DNA from: Isoetes taiwanensis
Taxonomy: Eukaryota > Streptophyta > Lycopodiopsida > Isoetales > Isoetaceae
NCBI GenBank assembly: GCA_021234155.1
Contig: JAJEKV010000001.1
Span: forward strand, 25,407,189 to 25,471,188
Reading direction: 5' to 3'
DNA length: 64,000 bases
In this document: piece after piece, positions 1 through 11,854 of the stretch
Layout: every line of letters starts with the position of its first letter
Numbering within the stretch: the stretch's first letter is position 1
The notes under the pieces: generated by a model
What the model was told of the DNA's origin: nothing
The model's input: the letters and a program-made list of their open reading frames with translations, nothing else
The model's database searches: none
Position numbers and translations under genes: made by a program

Positions 1-1238
1 ATCCATAATTCATTCTTATGGTGCTTACTTTTATTCCACTTCCATCTTTGCTTCTATAACTAGAAAATGATGTTACAAATCCCCTTCTCACCAAATCTTC
101 GGGATCGTTTCATAACATTTAGTGATATCCATACATAGACTTCATGTATTTTTTACCGGGGAGGTTTATGATAACGTCATAGACTGAATTGACCATCGGT
201 TAGAGTTAGCGAGATGTGGAAATAGTGTACTAGCCTTAGCACAAAGCATCCTAGAAATATCAGGCCAGTTATCTGTTATGTCATTGAGGACAGTAGTAAT
301 AATGTCAGCAACTTCCGTATAGATAGTGCCATGGGCATTAGTTATCCAGCGGTAATTCTTTTTATGGGCTTTATATACCCCAAGCAAATATGGCAGTTTT
401 ATGCATTCTGGATTTATGTGACCCAGATAAAACTGTATGTCTTCTGTGATGTTTGTAACAGTATTCTCTACTGTAGCATCAATGGGTACAAAGTCTTTGC
501 TATTTAATCTTTCCATAGCCAATCTCCTAACATGCATAGGACAGATAAAGCATGCATTATTTGTGGCTTTATCGACGCCTGAGATGTAAAGATTCCTTCT
601 TAACCACTCAAGGTTATTGGTAATATTTGTGTCACATAAAGGAAATAACCTATTACTGTCCATTTTAGTAGCCAAGTCAATTTCTTCCTTGATTCTGTAG
701 CATATCCCATCTTTGGCTCTTTCTTTATCATTATCTGTAATATAAGGGAACTGAAATCTGTTTAGGTCAAAGCGCGATCACACATGCTTTGTATTTCAGC
801 CTTTAATTCCTTCCAGACAAGTTTTCGGTCTGGGATATTGTTAAGTCCATTTCGGAATAGATTTCTAAGTCCCTTATTTTTCACTATGTTGACATTAGTC
901 GTCCTAATATGTCCAATTTCCATATCAATGAAAGTTTGCAGCTGGGGAATATTACACGGGCAAGCTACCTCTTTATCTTGGGCAAAAGTTAAATATGGTC
1001 TGTATAACAGATCTCTTAGTGTCTCAGTATATCTCCATGAAAACATGATCTCATTCATCATGAGTTCCCCTTTGCCATGAAATATCTCAGTGATAACCTC
1101 ATCAAATATCTGTGGGATACATATTTTATCTAGTATCTTGGAAAGAAAGGTACAATGGATGATTTTCTTTTTGCTTTTAGCAGCACTAGTAATAATATGT
1201 AATCGGCCCTGACAGTCTCTAATGGTCTTCTTAATGAT
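1..1238 (-). pseudogene. Penelope-like reverse transcriptase, N-terminal half (runs off window start)
   Basis: Read on minus, this encodes the first part of a reverse transcriptase. A cysteine/histidine patch (CPC, then GHIRTT) and a KNKGLRNLF block lie near 860-1000. A VDKATNNACFIC block follows at about 550-600, then LPYLLGVYKAHKKNYRW near 345-400, and the RT catalytic motif A context MDITKCYETIP near 100-135. The order and wording fit Penelope-like (PLE) RTs, which use a K-x-H-K core between the VDK block and motif A. The reading frame changes at about 768, 170, 140 and 105, so this copy is broken. Motif C and any GIY-YIG domain would lie outside the window. An LTR, LINE or TERT origin is less likely from these blocks. 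The family assignment is from memory of motif patterns and was not searched. Confidence 0.6.
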
Positions 1239-1495
1239 CTGAAAGATAAATAATTACATCAAGTTATATGAGATATTACTACAAGACAAACACAATTATC
1301 CTAAATGTTCTGGTAGAATTTAATATCAGAGAGGGCCGAGTGGCATAATTTAGGATAGCTCCATTGTATTCAGAACAAAGTTCTGTTTTCCTCATGTGTT
1401 AACAATACAAGCGAATAGATGTAATAATGTATATACAGCAAATAATAGAATGGTTTAAGTAAAATATAATGGTAACTGGTCTGATCAAGACTCAC
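1239..1495 (-). other. Probable spliceosomal intron inside the Penelope-like element
   Basis: On minus there is a strong donor (CG followed by GTGAGTC, at 1495) and a pyrimidine-rich acceptor (TTTATCTTTCAG, ending at 1239). They give a 257-nt AT-rich segment between the N-terminal coding block and the RT block. Retention of introns inside the element is a documented oddity of Penelope-like elements. The upstream frame shows a stop just before the donor, which could be decay. Confidence 0.5.
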
Positions 1496-2997
1496 CGAAA
1501 TTACTTGTAGTATGTAAGCTTCTGTACCGTCCCGTCCTTGTTCATCTCCAGCTCTGGTTTACTGCCTTTTGTAACAGAATGTGCCATATTAGTGGGTGTG
1601 TTCAAGCCTTCAACAGTATCACTCTCTGAAGCACTAGTAATGGTCTTAGTAGGTGCCGATGTGATCCTGGGAGGTCCAGTGACCATGCTGTTATGACTGG
1701 TGTGACTTTTAAGCGTGGATTTCCCATATTTACTAGCTCTTCCACTACTATTACTAGCAGCCCCCTCATTAGCTTTAAGGAAAGATTGAGGTTTGATACT
1801 CTTCTCACATATATCTACCAGCATGCATTTAGGTCTGCTTAACTTGAAGTCAGCCCATGGGTCCCCCGCCATTTGGAGTGCCATATCAATTAGCATGCGT
1901 CTAGCGACCAAATATGATAGAAAAGCCATGACACTGGATTTCAAAGTTGTCTTAATACAGGTTCTGAACGCTACCATTTGACCAGCAACAATCTATATCA
2001 TCCAAGTTGTTAAACATATACCATATTGCCTGGTCTAGCCAGGTCATATTATCCTTGCATTTATTTTTGTTGACATTTCCCCTTGTCGGTTCACAGATGC
2101 ATTTGAAATAGGGGCAAAATGTTCTCCAAATTCTTTTCAAGTAGAAGTCTCCCCTTGTTTCACTAGGGTATGCCATGTGGCCTTTTTGATTGATGTATAT
2201 AAACTCTGTTTTGTCACATGTCTTATCAAAGAATCGGTGATCGATCCTGAATTTTACTCTTTCTTGTTTTACCAGCTTATCCATCTTATAAGCTGCAGTT
2301 CTAGCAGCAGCCAATTGTGCAGGTGTAATACTGCCAAGGGTAATCCATGCCTCTTCAGTAATAGGTGCTAATGCACCAAAGTTTTTGGATCTCCATATCC
2401 CCTGATTGTATAAAACAGAATAGCTTTCCACGATTCTTTGGAGTATAATAGGGAACCTGTGGCAGTTAGATAGATTAAAACTGAAATCATCCTTATCAAT
2501 CTTATTACCTCCCGTGGTCCGGCCTTTAAGGGTCTCTTTGTCCTTTTCTGATAGTAGGTCTTCCCCAAATGGATCTTCTTCATCATTATCAATCTCTTGA
2601 ATGTCCTCAAAGGTCAATTTTTTAATCTCATTTGCTTTTTCCAGTGCTGTCAGTCCAGCAATAAACTGTTTCTTACATTTGTCTTCCTCTTGTGTACACT
2701 GGTAAATAAACTCAGGAAGTTTCTCATACATGTTATCAATAACATTGACAATGCTCTCCATAGTGCCACTATTTTTATTAATGACTGGGACCTGTTTAAG
2801 CCACTCACTAAAGCCCATATGTGAAATACATGAAACTCCTCAATACCTCTCAAGCTCTCTCGAACTTGTATGTGTTCATGTGCCCTTTTATCTTTGATAC
2901 AGCATATCAGGGTCTGCACGGCATTGCATGGGCACTCAATAGTACTGTCTGCATATCCAAGTTCGATGAGTTCTTTGTTCCATGTGGGTAACTTCAT
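1496..2997 (-). pseudogene. N-terminal region of the Penelope-like element
   Basis: About 500 codons on minus in three successive frames (2997-2822, 2818-1985, 1977-1501) read as one protein broken by two frameshifts. Visible features are a CPC pair early (ECPCNAVQTL), an acidic and lysine-rich middle (EDIQEIDNDEEDPFGEDL), a Cys-rich stretch (CPYFKCICEP) and a Ser/Thr/Lys-rich tail. I recognise no enzyme domain. Its position directly upstream of the RT on the same strand, joined across a good intron, makes it the amino-terminal part of the same retroelement. It could instead be a host gene fused upstream, which is less likely. Confidence 0.45.
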
Positions 2998-3985
2998 TTT
3001 GAATCCCTCATCATCCGAAAAGTCTGTAATATCCTGCTCAATGTAATAATATCAGGTTTTTCAGTACTGGTCAGTCATAGATGAAGTTTAAAGTATGTGC
3101 CTAGTGTACTATATTGACTATCAGATAAGAGCATCACCAGTAATACTAGTGAATTCAAGTATCAAGAAAAAAACCTAGCCAATCCTAGCTTCAGACATAA
3201 GCCCAACTAGGATCCGCGTCTGTATAAGTCAATCCTTATCACAGCATGATCAACCCATACAAAGTCTAGGCTAACTTAGATGGTACTCTAAATCCATAGT
3301 ATCTTTCATGAAATTTATAATCTTCGAAGCATACAGCCATATCCAAGATCTACAACTTTCTGTATACAACCAGAACTTCATAATCCTATTTGGGTTACAA
3401 TATTCCATTTAATTTATAACAATATATCATTACCTTAAAAGCATCAATGGTCTAATATGTTTGCATATTCAGATCTAATATGAGCAGTACATTCAGCAGT
3501 ATGTATTTTATGTCTAACAAATATATTCCTATTGCTGTTATGTACTCATTTCTTAACTCATTATGCATATATGCTTTCAGTCTAAACATAAGGTTGAGGA
3601 AGCAAAAATCTCAGCAGAAATTGGTCTCAAAACAGTGCCTGCCATTAGTTTAGAGAAGTAATATTCCGTTTATATGTAGTCACAATCTGCCATCTATAGG
3701 CATAGTGTAAGAGTGTAGAACTAGAATCCCCACATTTCCATAATTATACCATAAATATGCAAAACTTTGTGCATGTAATAAGTTTGGGAAGATCTTACCA
3801 GATCCTCTTAGCAGTAAAATAAAAAATAGTAGAAGCATAAGTAAAAATCTTTGTTTTCAAGCAGTTCTTGATGTAACATCTTGTACTCAATCCATTGTAA
3901 GTTGTAGGAACAGTTCAGTCTTCTTGTTTTGTAAACCTTCTACCAGCTAAACACCAACAACCAAAGCAGAGAAGCGACAAGGGAA
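2998..3985. other. AT-rich stretch without recognisable gene
   Basis: I see no supported open frame or repeat end here. It lies where the last exon of the most diverged member (zeta) of the minus-strand family would be expected, but I could not find the hairpin that marks the terminal exon of the other members. Confidence 0.3.
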
Positions 3986-4001
3986 GGAGAGTAATTATTT
4001 A

Positions 4002-4090
4002 CTGCGACCAACCATCAAAACATTAGCGAGGCGGTAATGATTGAAGGGCCAAAAGGTACATGTGATTACTCTCGGTTTATCACATTTCAC
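4002..4090 (-). other. Structured short intron, zeta member (89 nt)
   Basis: Donor AAG|GTGAAATG at 4090, a CTAAT branch-like site, and acceptor CGCAG at 4002. Intron bases at 4065-4073 are perfectly complementary (9 of 9) to exon bases at 3987-3995 just past the acceptor. The flanking exon frames are open on minus. This is the most diverged member, with helix sequence unlike any other copy. Confidence 0.5.
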
Positions 4091-4266
4091 CTTGTAGCCC
4101 TTTGCAAATCATTAGTTTTAGCATGAAATAGAAGGAAAGGTATGAAAAAGCCAAAGCATAATAATATAAATCGAAAATTACGGTAATAAGAAATCTGCGA
4201 TTAGTATGATTCGGGCCATGCATGAAAAGAATAAAAAGAGACCATTTTTGGAGGATTAATCACTGC

Positions 4267-4545
4267 TCATAATCCGCGAGAGGGTCTTGTATTCCATGTA
4301 GCTAGATCGGGAGGTATAAAATAGCGAGATACCAAATAATAATACCAAAAGGTTACACCGCTTTCGTTCTCATGGTCTGATGTAAAACCATGATTCTTGT
4401 GTTTCGAGGGGCCGGACAAAATATTTGTACAAGGCTTGAACCATCTTTGGATCTTGTTATGCAAGGCATCAGCTGAGGATCGTTTCTTACTGGAATCACC
4501 AACCATCTCGTTCTTACCACGTTTTAAACTGTGAGACTCATGCAT
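4267..4545 (-). CDS. Possible first exon of the zeta member (hypothetical)
   Basis: A 92-codon minus frame begins MHESHSLKRGKNEM and is rich in Lys, Ser and Arg in its first half (SSKKRSSADALHNKIQRWF). It lies about 180 bp upstream of the zeta structured intron, where a 5' exon would be. It only loosely resembles the MGRKKG first exons of the delta and epsilon copies. It could be a chance frame. No domain recognised. Confidence 0.25.
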   Translation of the reverse strand: MHESHSLKRGKNEMVGDSSKKRSSADALHNKIQRWFKPCTNILSGPSKHKNHGFTSDHENESGVTFWYYYLVSRYFIPPDLATWNTRPSRGL

Positions 4546-4599
4546 ACTAGCCCGTAAAGTTTGCCGGTTAGAATAATACTCTAAGCTTTCCTTACACCA

Positions 4600-5284
4600 T
4601 AAGGTTTCTTAAATCAATATGGAGAGTATTGGTAGCTCAAGGTCGTGAGATGATAAGAAGTTATCGAGGGGGGACTCGAGTCCATGATATTATGGTATTT
4701 GGGATCTTCGCGATACCTAAATATCCGTCGAGAATAAAGCTTCGATCATCCTTAATATCGGTGGTCTCGAAGCAGGGCGTCCAACTTGGGAAATCCCATG
4801 CGCCTTGATGATCAAGACATAAAGGCTGTCAATGCCCGACAGAAATTCATACCTAAGTATTTTTTGGGAGACTGGAAGGAGCATTCAATGTGGCCGTCTG
4901 GTGGGGAATCCGTCACTTCTGAGCCTTGCTGTATAACTCTAGTGTCTGCATGCCCTAAAATTTGAGAGATCGATCCTATGTCTAGTACTTACATGCGTAA
5001 AAGGGTTTTTATTTTTCTTAAAAAAGGCTCCATTTCATAACTTTTAAGTCAAAGGTTTATTAACTAAAGACCTTAAGGCCAATAACAAGATACATCTTAT
5101 TAATACATGTATAATATCCTGAGATACAAATCTCAATCATAATTTCATTATGTGATACGTGCTTTAGAACCTAAATGTTCGGTCCAAATAGCAGATAAGT
5201 ATTAAGCAAGAGAATATAATGTATATTATGAAGGGTGTAAAAATAGAGAGATATTTTATGGTCTACAAGCCTAGTAGACATCAA
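4600..5284. other. No recognisable gene
   Basis: Intergenic or promoter-like sequence of the array between zeta and alpha1. It ends in an 18-A tract directly before the alpha1 terminal exon. I see no supported gene. Confidence 0.3.
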
Positions 5285-5385
5285 AATTGGAAAAAAAAAA
5301 AAAAAAATACCTTAAATCTTTCTTCAAGACTTTAACCTTACCATCCTAATCTGCAGATTGAGGACTTAAAGGTTCAATAAGCAGC

Positions 5386-5416
5386 CCTAAAGAGAACAGG
5401 TGCAACTCTCTTTAGG
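5386..5416 (-). other. 3' splice-site hairpin, alpha1
   Basis: Arms 5386-5395 and 5407-5416 (10 bp, perfect). On minus the 3' arm is the acceptor TCTCTTTAG|G, and the loop contains GCACCTG. The stem sequence shares only its CTTTAG/CTTAG base with other members. Confidence 0.6.
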
Positions 5417-6169
5417 CCAAGACTTGGATATTGAATTTTCAAGTCGAACTAGCCACCAAGACAATTTCTTTATCTATATATATAATCAAAGAGACTTTTT
5501 ATCTCAAGAAACCTATGTCCAAAAACATGGGCTATGTGCAAGTCAAGTTCAAGTTCACAAAGTCTGTATTCATAAACATGTGTCATGTACAAGTCCAATT
5601 TAACTTCAAATTATTGTGACTTCAAAAATAGTATAGATAGACATTACCAACAAACTGCACTAAGATTCCTTTATATCGTCATGGACAATGTCAAATACTT
5701 TACAAGATAATCAGGAAAATCCCACTGATATGATATTATCTAGATTCAAGTAGATAGATAGAAGGCATATGAACATATTTCATTCCATTTTTGTACCTTT
5801 TAAAAGATAGTGTAAAACAGAAACATCTCATATTCGTTGTTCTTTGTTTACCATTGTACGCTACAAGCTTCAATGAATATAAGACTTGATTCAGCAAACC
5901 AGCTTAGAAGATATCTTGTAAGAAACCTCCATAATATATCTGGTATCATCTTCCCTTGCTTGTCAAATGCATAGCTATGTTAAGTAGATGTTGTCCTGCG
6001 CATTAAGGTATAACATGCGCATTAAGACACAATACCTTGGAATAAATTCATCCTTGTTATTCTAAAAATTTCAGACTACTTATCTGGATTTTCCAAATCA
6101 TCACCACATCATGTAGAGTTCGTAACATCATCCTAAATGAACAAAAACAAGGAGGTGGAGTCCGGTTAC

Positions 6170-6268
6170 ACCAGCAGTCAACTAGACAAATGTTAGCTTT
6201 GGCGAGGGGGTAACAATGAAAGGACTAACAGGGTAAGCTATGGAACACCACGGTGTATAACCCTTCAC
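6170..6268 (-). other. Structured short intron, alpha1 (99 nt)
   Basis: Donor GTGAAGGG at 6268. The acceptor region around 6170 is garbled relative to alpha2 (TGGT in place of CAG), which is likely a consensus error. Intron bases 6242-6251 pair with exon bases 6155-6163. Confidence 0.5.
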
Positions 6269-6944
6269 CGTGTTTTGTTAAAATATATATGCCTCAAAGC
6301 CAATGTGCAAAACAATTCGATTTGAACGTCTAATCACTATGCTAGTCCATCAATTTTGAATATATATAATAGTAGAATCTGAACAAAAGCATTTCTCATG
6401 TCAACACTACAACAAATATTAAATATTAGCTTTTATTTTAATGCTTGAATTTGCAGCAAAATTTCTAGCAACAAATCACAACAACAATGTCTTATCTGGA
6501 TTATTCAAATGCATCCACATTACAAAAACTCAACTGGTCTGATATGAAACAGTAGAATAGATTAAATAATAATCTAATAGAGGAACCAAACTGTAATAAC
6601 TTGTGCTACTTGGCATCAACCAAAGTTAAACTATTATAAATGGCAAATATCAAAAGATAATCTATGATGTTGCACTTAGAAACTACCAAAGTTCATGAAC
6701 TGCTGGATGTCATGCATTTCCTGTCATATTACATATGTAACAAACCTCGTTTTCATATGCTCAAGACATCATTTGAGTTCTCATCATGCCAATATATTCA
6801 AGCAATCTATAAATTACAAGAACAGACCTGGAATGAAGCCTTTGGGTTGATATATTTGAGCAATAGCTTGCATTGCAGTCTATCAATTAGCCTCCATGCT
6901 TTTTATGCTTTTATAATAGCACCATGAATGCATCGGGGAGAAAA

Positions 6945-7050
6945 CCCTGCGTGAGATAATCCGAATTGCACACAATGGATCTGCAACCACTCTTGGTGGT
7001 TTCTCATCTCATCAGCAAGGAAAGCCTCCACGTAGTTGCCATCGAGGCCT
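6945..7050 (-). CDS. Internal exon of alpha1, broken by one base
   Basis: On minus the frame reads LADEMRNHQEWLQIHCVQFG before a GCAGG/GTTTTC donor-like site. Compared with alpha2, one T is missing from a CTG near the 5' end, shifting the frame. The end (GLSHAGF) resembles the end of the gamma 129-nt exon (GISAGTEGF), so this is probably the homologous exon. Exact splice sites are uncertain. No function recognised. Confidence 0.4.
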
Positions 7051-7691
7051 CGGCGGTTTGTACATAAGAGAGCGCACAAGTAGAAACAAAAGGGTAATAT
7101 CTGGACTATGCCTTATGTATCAGAGGAAGGCAAATAAAAATGATGTTACGAAATGCATAGTAGGGCAAAAAGAACCTAAAAACATGTTTGAAGGTGAAAA
7201 CCTCCCCAATGATCAGCCAAATGGGTTAAAATGGATAAATATTGCAAAAGTTCAAAAGCACCTGCTTAGGAAAATCGAATATGAAAGCCTTCCAAAAAAA
7301 ACCTTGCCATAAAATAACATGCAAATTCACTTTATTGGAAAAGTGGCACGTGGCAAACATGCACATATAAAAGTAGCATGCATATGATAAGCACGAATAT
7401 TAAGCTAAACATCTTTTCACAATATAAGATACAAATAGTCTTAGTTTTTTTACTTGAAAGTGAAAGGTCTAGAGCCACGTATATTGCATTTAACTAGATG
7501 GATGATATCAAAAGGTCAACATGAAGTTTTATATTAGTAGAATCCCATTATGAACCATTTAATGGCTCTAATAGGGATGCCTTAAATGCATGTACATGTT
7601 AAGAAAGAAACTTGTATGTAGAATATGTAGTAATGTACCTGAAGTTGGTGGACTTCATAATAGCATGCCGGTGCCTAAAGTATGCATCTCA

Positions 7692-7835
7692 ATAATAAAA
7701 AAAGCCTGCCTCCAACCGTAGTTTAGGGGGCCACCTGATTGTTCATACTAGAAAGAACTTTCTAGAATGGTGTTACAACAAGGAGAGTAGGACCCTGCTG
7801 TAACACAGGGGCCCTACCCTCACTATTGCTATTCT
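7692..7835. repeat. Short foldback repeat R, copy 1
   Basis: Begins after an A tract with GCCTGCCTCC(A/T)ACCGTAG, as in the copies at 19.6, 28.4 and 34.4 kb. It holds a 13-bp stem (7771-7783 with 7793-7805, two G/T-type wobbles) around the invariant loop AGAGTAGGA. This copy is diverged from the other three, yet the stem is preserved. Confidence 0.6.
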
Positions 7836-8581
7836 ACTCATTTCTATTATGTGCCAAAAATGAAATGAAGAATAAAATGAAGATTTTGGTACTTACAGAA
7901 ATGCATTAGAATGCTTGTCAAGTCTCCCATATCATATATGAGCACAATATGTCTCTAGCATCTTGAAATATATAGAATATTTTTCTTGTTGAACCTTGAT
8001 TTGAGCAACATCAACTACAGCTGATACTGAATTTGAGTGTGCATCCAAATGGAGAGAAAAGTTTTGAAATTCGTAAAGGCTTTCGCCAATAGATAAGATT
8101 AAATCAGTCTTATAGTGGAACGATTTTTCTCTTTGTTGCTACACTACCCGAGAAAAACCATTTCCAAAAAACCAGGTAGGTAGGTATGTAAATTTTCATT
8201 CAAGCTTATGCACATCTCACATACCAAATTACCTTATTGAGAGTTATCTGATCAATGGTGCTATGTACTCGTGATATTCTCTTGTACTCGTAATATTCTC
8301 TTGTTTTCCTCCTTTGGTAAATCAAGTATTTGTTGGAAAGTATCTGTATATCATAACAAGAGCTAGATAAAAGCATCATTGTGTTTTGCCATGTCCTATT
8401 TCATGTAAACAAATATGTCAGAATGTATATGTAAATAATATAAGCACCTATATCCAAATCATGGTCCAAGGTTAAACCAAGGAACTGGAGTAATATAAAA
8501 AAATACCTTAAATCTTTCTTCAAGACTTTAACCTTACCATCCTAATCTGCAGATTGAGAACTTAAAGGTTCAATAAGCAGC

Positions 8582-8612
8582 CCTAAAGAGAACAGGTGCA
8601 ACTCTCTTTAGG
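8582..8612 (-). other. 3' splice-site hairpin, alpha2
   Basis: Arms 8582-8591 and 8603-8612, identical to alpha1. The acceptor TTTAG|G on minus is inside the stem. The following exon reads LLIE and then a stop. Confidence 0.6.
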
Positions 8613-9286
8613 CCAAGACTTGGATATTGATTTTTCAAGTCGAACTAGCCACCAAGACAATTTCTTTATCTATATATATAATCAAAGAGACTTTTTATCT
8701 CAAGAAACCTATGTCCAAAAACATGGGCTATGTGCAAGTCAAGTTCAAGTTCATAAAGTCTGTATTCATAAACATGTGTCATGTACAAGTCCAATTTAAC
8801 TTCAAATTATTGTGACTTCAAAAATAGTATAGATAGACATTACCAACAAACTGCACTAAGATTCCTTTATATCGTCATGGACTACAACATGTTAAAATGT
8901 AGAAGTAAATTAAAAATAATGTCAAATACTTTACAAGATAATCAGGAAAATCCCACTGATATGATATTATCTAGATTCAAGTAGATAGATAGAAGGCATA
9001 TGAACATATTTCATTCCATTTTTGTACCTTTTAAAAGATAGTGTAAAACAGAAACATCTCATATTCGTTGTTCTTTGTTTACCATTGTACGCTACAAGCT
9101 TCAATGAATATAAGACTTGATCCAGCAAACCAGCTTAGAAGATATCTTGTAAGAAACCTCCATAATATATCTGGTATCATCTTCCCTTGCTTGTCAAATG
9201 CATAGCTATGTTAAGTAGATGTTGTCCTGCATTAAGATATAACATGCTGCATTAAGACACAATACCTTGGAATAAATTCATCCTTG

Positions 9287-9400
9287 TTATTCTAAAAATT
9301 TCAGACTACTTATCTGGATTTTCCAAATCATCACCACATCATGTAGAGTTTGTAACATCATCCTAAATGAACAAAAACAAGGAGGTGGAGTCCCGGTTAC
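9287..9400 (-). CDS. Exon after the structured intron, alpha2 (VTG exon)
   Basis: Open for 37 codons from the acceptor at 9401 to a TAA at 9287-9289. It starts VTGTPPPCFC. The VTG start and a Cys at about residue 8 recur in the beta and delta copies. The real 3' splice boundary may come before the stop. Function unknown. Confidence 0.35.
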   Translation of the reverse strand, partial: VTGTPPPCFCSFRMMLQTLHDVVMIWKIQISSLKFLE

Positions 9401-9494
9401 CTGTAGTCAACCCGGACAAATGTTAGCTTTGGCGGGGTAACAATGAAAGGACTAACATGTAAGCTATGGAACACCACGATGTATAACCCTTCAC
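9401..9494 (-). other. Structured short intron, alpha2 (94 nt)
   Basis: Donor ATG|GTGAAGGG at 9494, GCTAAC branch-like site, acceptor GACTACAG at 9401. Intron bases 9468-9477 pair with exon bases 9385-9394 (9 of 10). A second helix pairs an intron TTACATGT with the acceptor-spanning ACAGGTAA (one mismatch). Confidence 0.55.
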
Positions 9495-10929
9495 CATGTT
9501 TTGTTAAAATATATATGCCTCAAAGCCAATGTGCAAAAACAATTCGATTTGAGCGTCTAATCACTATGCTAGTCCATCAATTTTGAATATATATAATAGT
9601 AGAATCTGAACAAAAGCATTTCTCATGTCAACACTACAACAAACATTAAATATTAGCTTTTATTTTAATGCTTGAATTTGCAGCAAAATTTCTAGCAGCA
9701 AATCACAACAACAATGTCTTATCTGGATTATTCAAATGCATCCACATTACAAGAAACTCAACTGGTCTGATATGAAACAGTAGAATAGATTAAATAATAA
9801 TCTAATAGAGGAACCAAACTGTAATAACTTGTGCTACTTGGCATCAACCAGAAGTTAAACTATTATAAATGGCAAATATCAAAAGATAATCTATGATGTT
9901 GCACTTAGAAACTACCAAAGTTCATGAACTGCTGGATGTCATGCATTTCCTGTCATATTACATATGTAACAAACCTCGTTTTCATATGCTCAAGACATCA
10001 TTTGAGTTCTCATCATGCCAATATATTCAAGCAATCTATAAATTACAAGAACAGACCTGGAATGAAGCCTTTGGGTTGATATATTTGAGCAATAGCTTGC
10101 ATTGCAGTCTATCAATTAGCCTCCATGCTTTTTATGCTTTTATAATAGCACCATGAATGCATCAGGAGAAAACCCTGCGTGAGATAATCCAATTGCACAC
10201 AATGGATCTGCAACCGCATTGGTGGTTTCTCATCTCATCAGCAAGGAAAGCCTCCACGTAGTTGCCATCAGAGGCCTCGGCCGGATTTGTACATAAGAGG
10301 CGCACAAGTAGAAACAAAAGGGTAATATCTGGACTATGCCTTATGTATCAGAGGAAGGCAAATAAAAATGATGTTACGAAATGCATAGTAGGGCAAAAGA
10401 ACCTAAAACATGTTTAAAGTTGAAAACCTCCCCTGTGATCAGCCAAATGGGTTAAAATGGATAAATATTGCAAAAGTTCAAAAGCACCTGCTTAGGAAAA
10501 TCGAATATGAAAGCCTTCCAAAAAAAAACCTTGCCATAAAATAACATGCAAATTCACTTTATTGGAAAAGTGGCACGTGGCAAACATGCACATATAAAAG
10601 TAGCATGCATATGATAAGCACGAATATTAAGCTAAACATCTTTTCACAATATAAGATACAAATAGTCTTAGTTTTTTTACTTGAAAGTGAAAGGTCTAGA
10701 GCCACGTATATTGCATTTAACTAGATGGATGATATCAAAAGGTCAACATGAAGTTTTATATTAGTAGAATCCCATTATGAACCATTTAATGGCTCTAATG
10801 GGGATGCCTTAAATGCATGTACATGTTAAGAAAGAAACTTGTATGTAGAATATGTAGTAATGTACCTGAAGTTGGTGGACTTCATAATAGCATCTTGTGC
10901 CCTAAAGTATGCATCTCAATAAAAAAAAA

Positions 10930-11478
10930 AAAAAACCACCCACACTCCACAGAGAATACCGAAGTCATGCATCACCCCTGGACTTGCACATCACCAACAA
11001 AAAATCGATGAGAGCAAAATTCTCCGGCGAAGAAAGGGTGATCCGCGCGTGCCATGCGACAAAAAACAACATTTACACCTCGAAAAAGCGAGAGGCTAGT
11101 CACGCATGCCACACGACAAAAAACAACATTTACAATCATATCCACATTAAGGGAGGGTGGGTGGGAGTCAAGGGAAATCTTTGAGAGAGGAAAAAGCCAG
11201 GCGAAGTCGAAGAACCTGCAAGAAATAGCGATCCCCAAATGAACCAGAGCCCCAGAAAATGCATGCATGCATGGGAGAGATGCATGCTCGCCCATTCGAG
11301 AATACCGATCCAATGGCTCGAATCCATGGTATTATAGAAGTCAAATCAATCGCACTGACTTGCTAATGACCCATAACAATTCTTGTTATTACATAGAAGT
11401 GGCGTAGAATAATTGTGTCAATATGTATAGGTGCACACCCCCTCAAAATTGAAACAGACAGATGGAGTCGAGAATGGC
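10930..11478. repeat. U repeat, copy 1 (about 0.54 kb)
   Basis: Starts after an A tract with CCACACTCCACAGAG and is shared with 22,780-23,310 and 37,617-38,150. It is more GC-rich than its surroundings and holds two direct copies of a roughly 52-bp motif (CGAAAAAGCGAGAGGC... and its relative). In the other two places it lies upstream of the delta first exon on minus, so it could be a promoter/5' leader or a dispersed element. Both strands show open frames of about 100 codons, which look like composition effects. Confidence 0.55.
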
Positions 11479-11854
11479 AGAAATGGACTTAAGAGTCTTA
11501 AACCCCCCAGACTAATAGGAAGATAGGATTCAAGGAAGAATATAGGAATATGGTTGATGTAAAGAGTAAACAACGTAATTGAAAGGAATAATATAAACAG
11601 AAAGATTAGACTAGAGAAATGGATAAAGAGAAGGAATACCCTAAGTTATAACATAAGATTAGATGATATAGACAACCTATGAAATAGGGACAGGAATAAT
11701 CAGATGGTAAACCATCCATGATCAGAAGGTAAACAACCCATGAATTAAGGAATAGAATAGACTGAAAAATCAGAATATTAAGGTAAAGGATAAAATCTAA
11801 TGGAGATCATGGGGTTAAGGAAAGAAGACAGAATAATACAAAATGATCCTAAAC
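11479..11854. other. Intronic or spacer sequence
   Basis: Purine-rich, AT-rich sequence between the U repeat and the epsilon first exon. No gene seen. If the epsilon gene continues into alpha2, this is part of its first intron. Confidence 0.3.

Larger units (their letters stand above)
5285..7690 (-). repeat. Alpha1 unit of the tandem gene family
   Basis: About 2.4 kb, repeated nearly identically at 8,500-10,910 apart from small differences (many at CAG/CTG) and a 35-bp insertion in alpha2 near 8,884. On minus, an exon region near 7,045-6,945 comes first, then the structured intron (6268-6170), then the terminal exon just past the 3' splice-site hairpin at 5,386-5,416. The terminal exon opens CTG CTT ATT GAA (LLIE) and stops a few codons later. 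An A tract at 5,285 marks the unit boundary. A frameshift in the 7,040 exon relative to alpha2 is one base long and sits at a CTG. Confidence 0.55.
8500..10910 (-). repeat. Alpha2 unit of the tandem gene family
   Basis: Tandem copy of the 5.3-7.7 kb unit, with the same order of parts on minus: exon near 10,290-10,170, structured intron 9494-9401, terminal exon past the hairpin at 8,582-8,612. Upstream on minus it meets the 0.54-kb U repeat (10,930), and beyond that an MGRRKG first exon (12,207) that may once have belonged to this unit. The internal exon frame EASDGNYVEAFLADEMRNHQ is open here, then is spoiled at a second CAG/CTG site where alpha1 is intact. The two copies therefore complement each other. 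Confidence 0.55.

Noticed and set aside
2177-2824. Plus-strand frames opposite the Penelope-like N-terminal region
   Set aside because: Antisense shadows of a longer minus-strand coding region.
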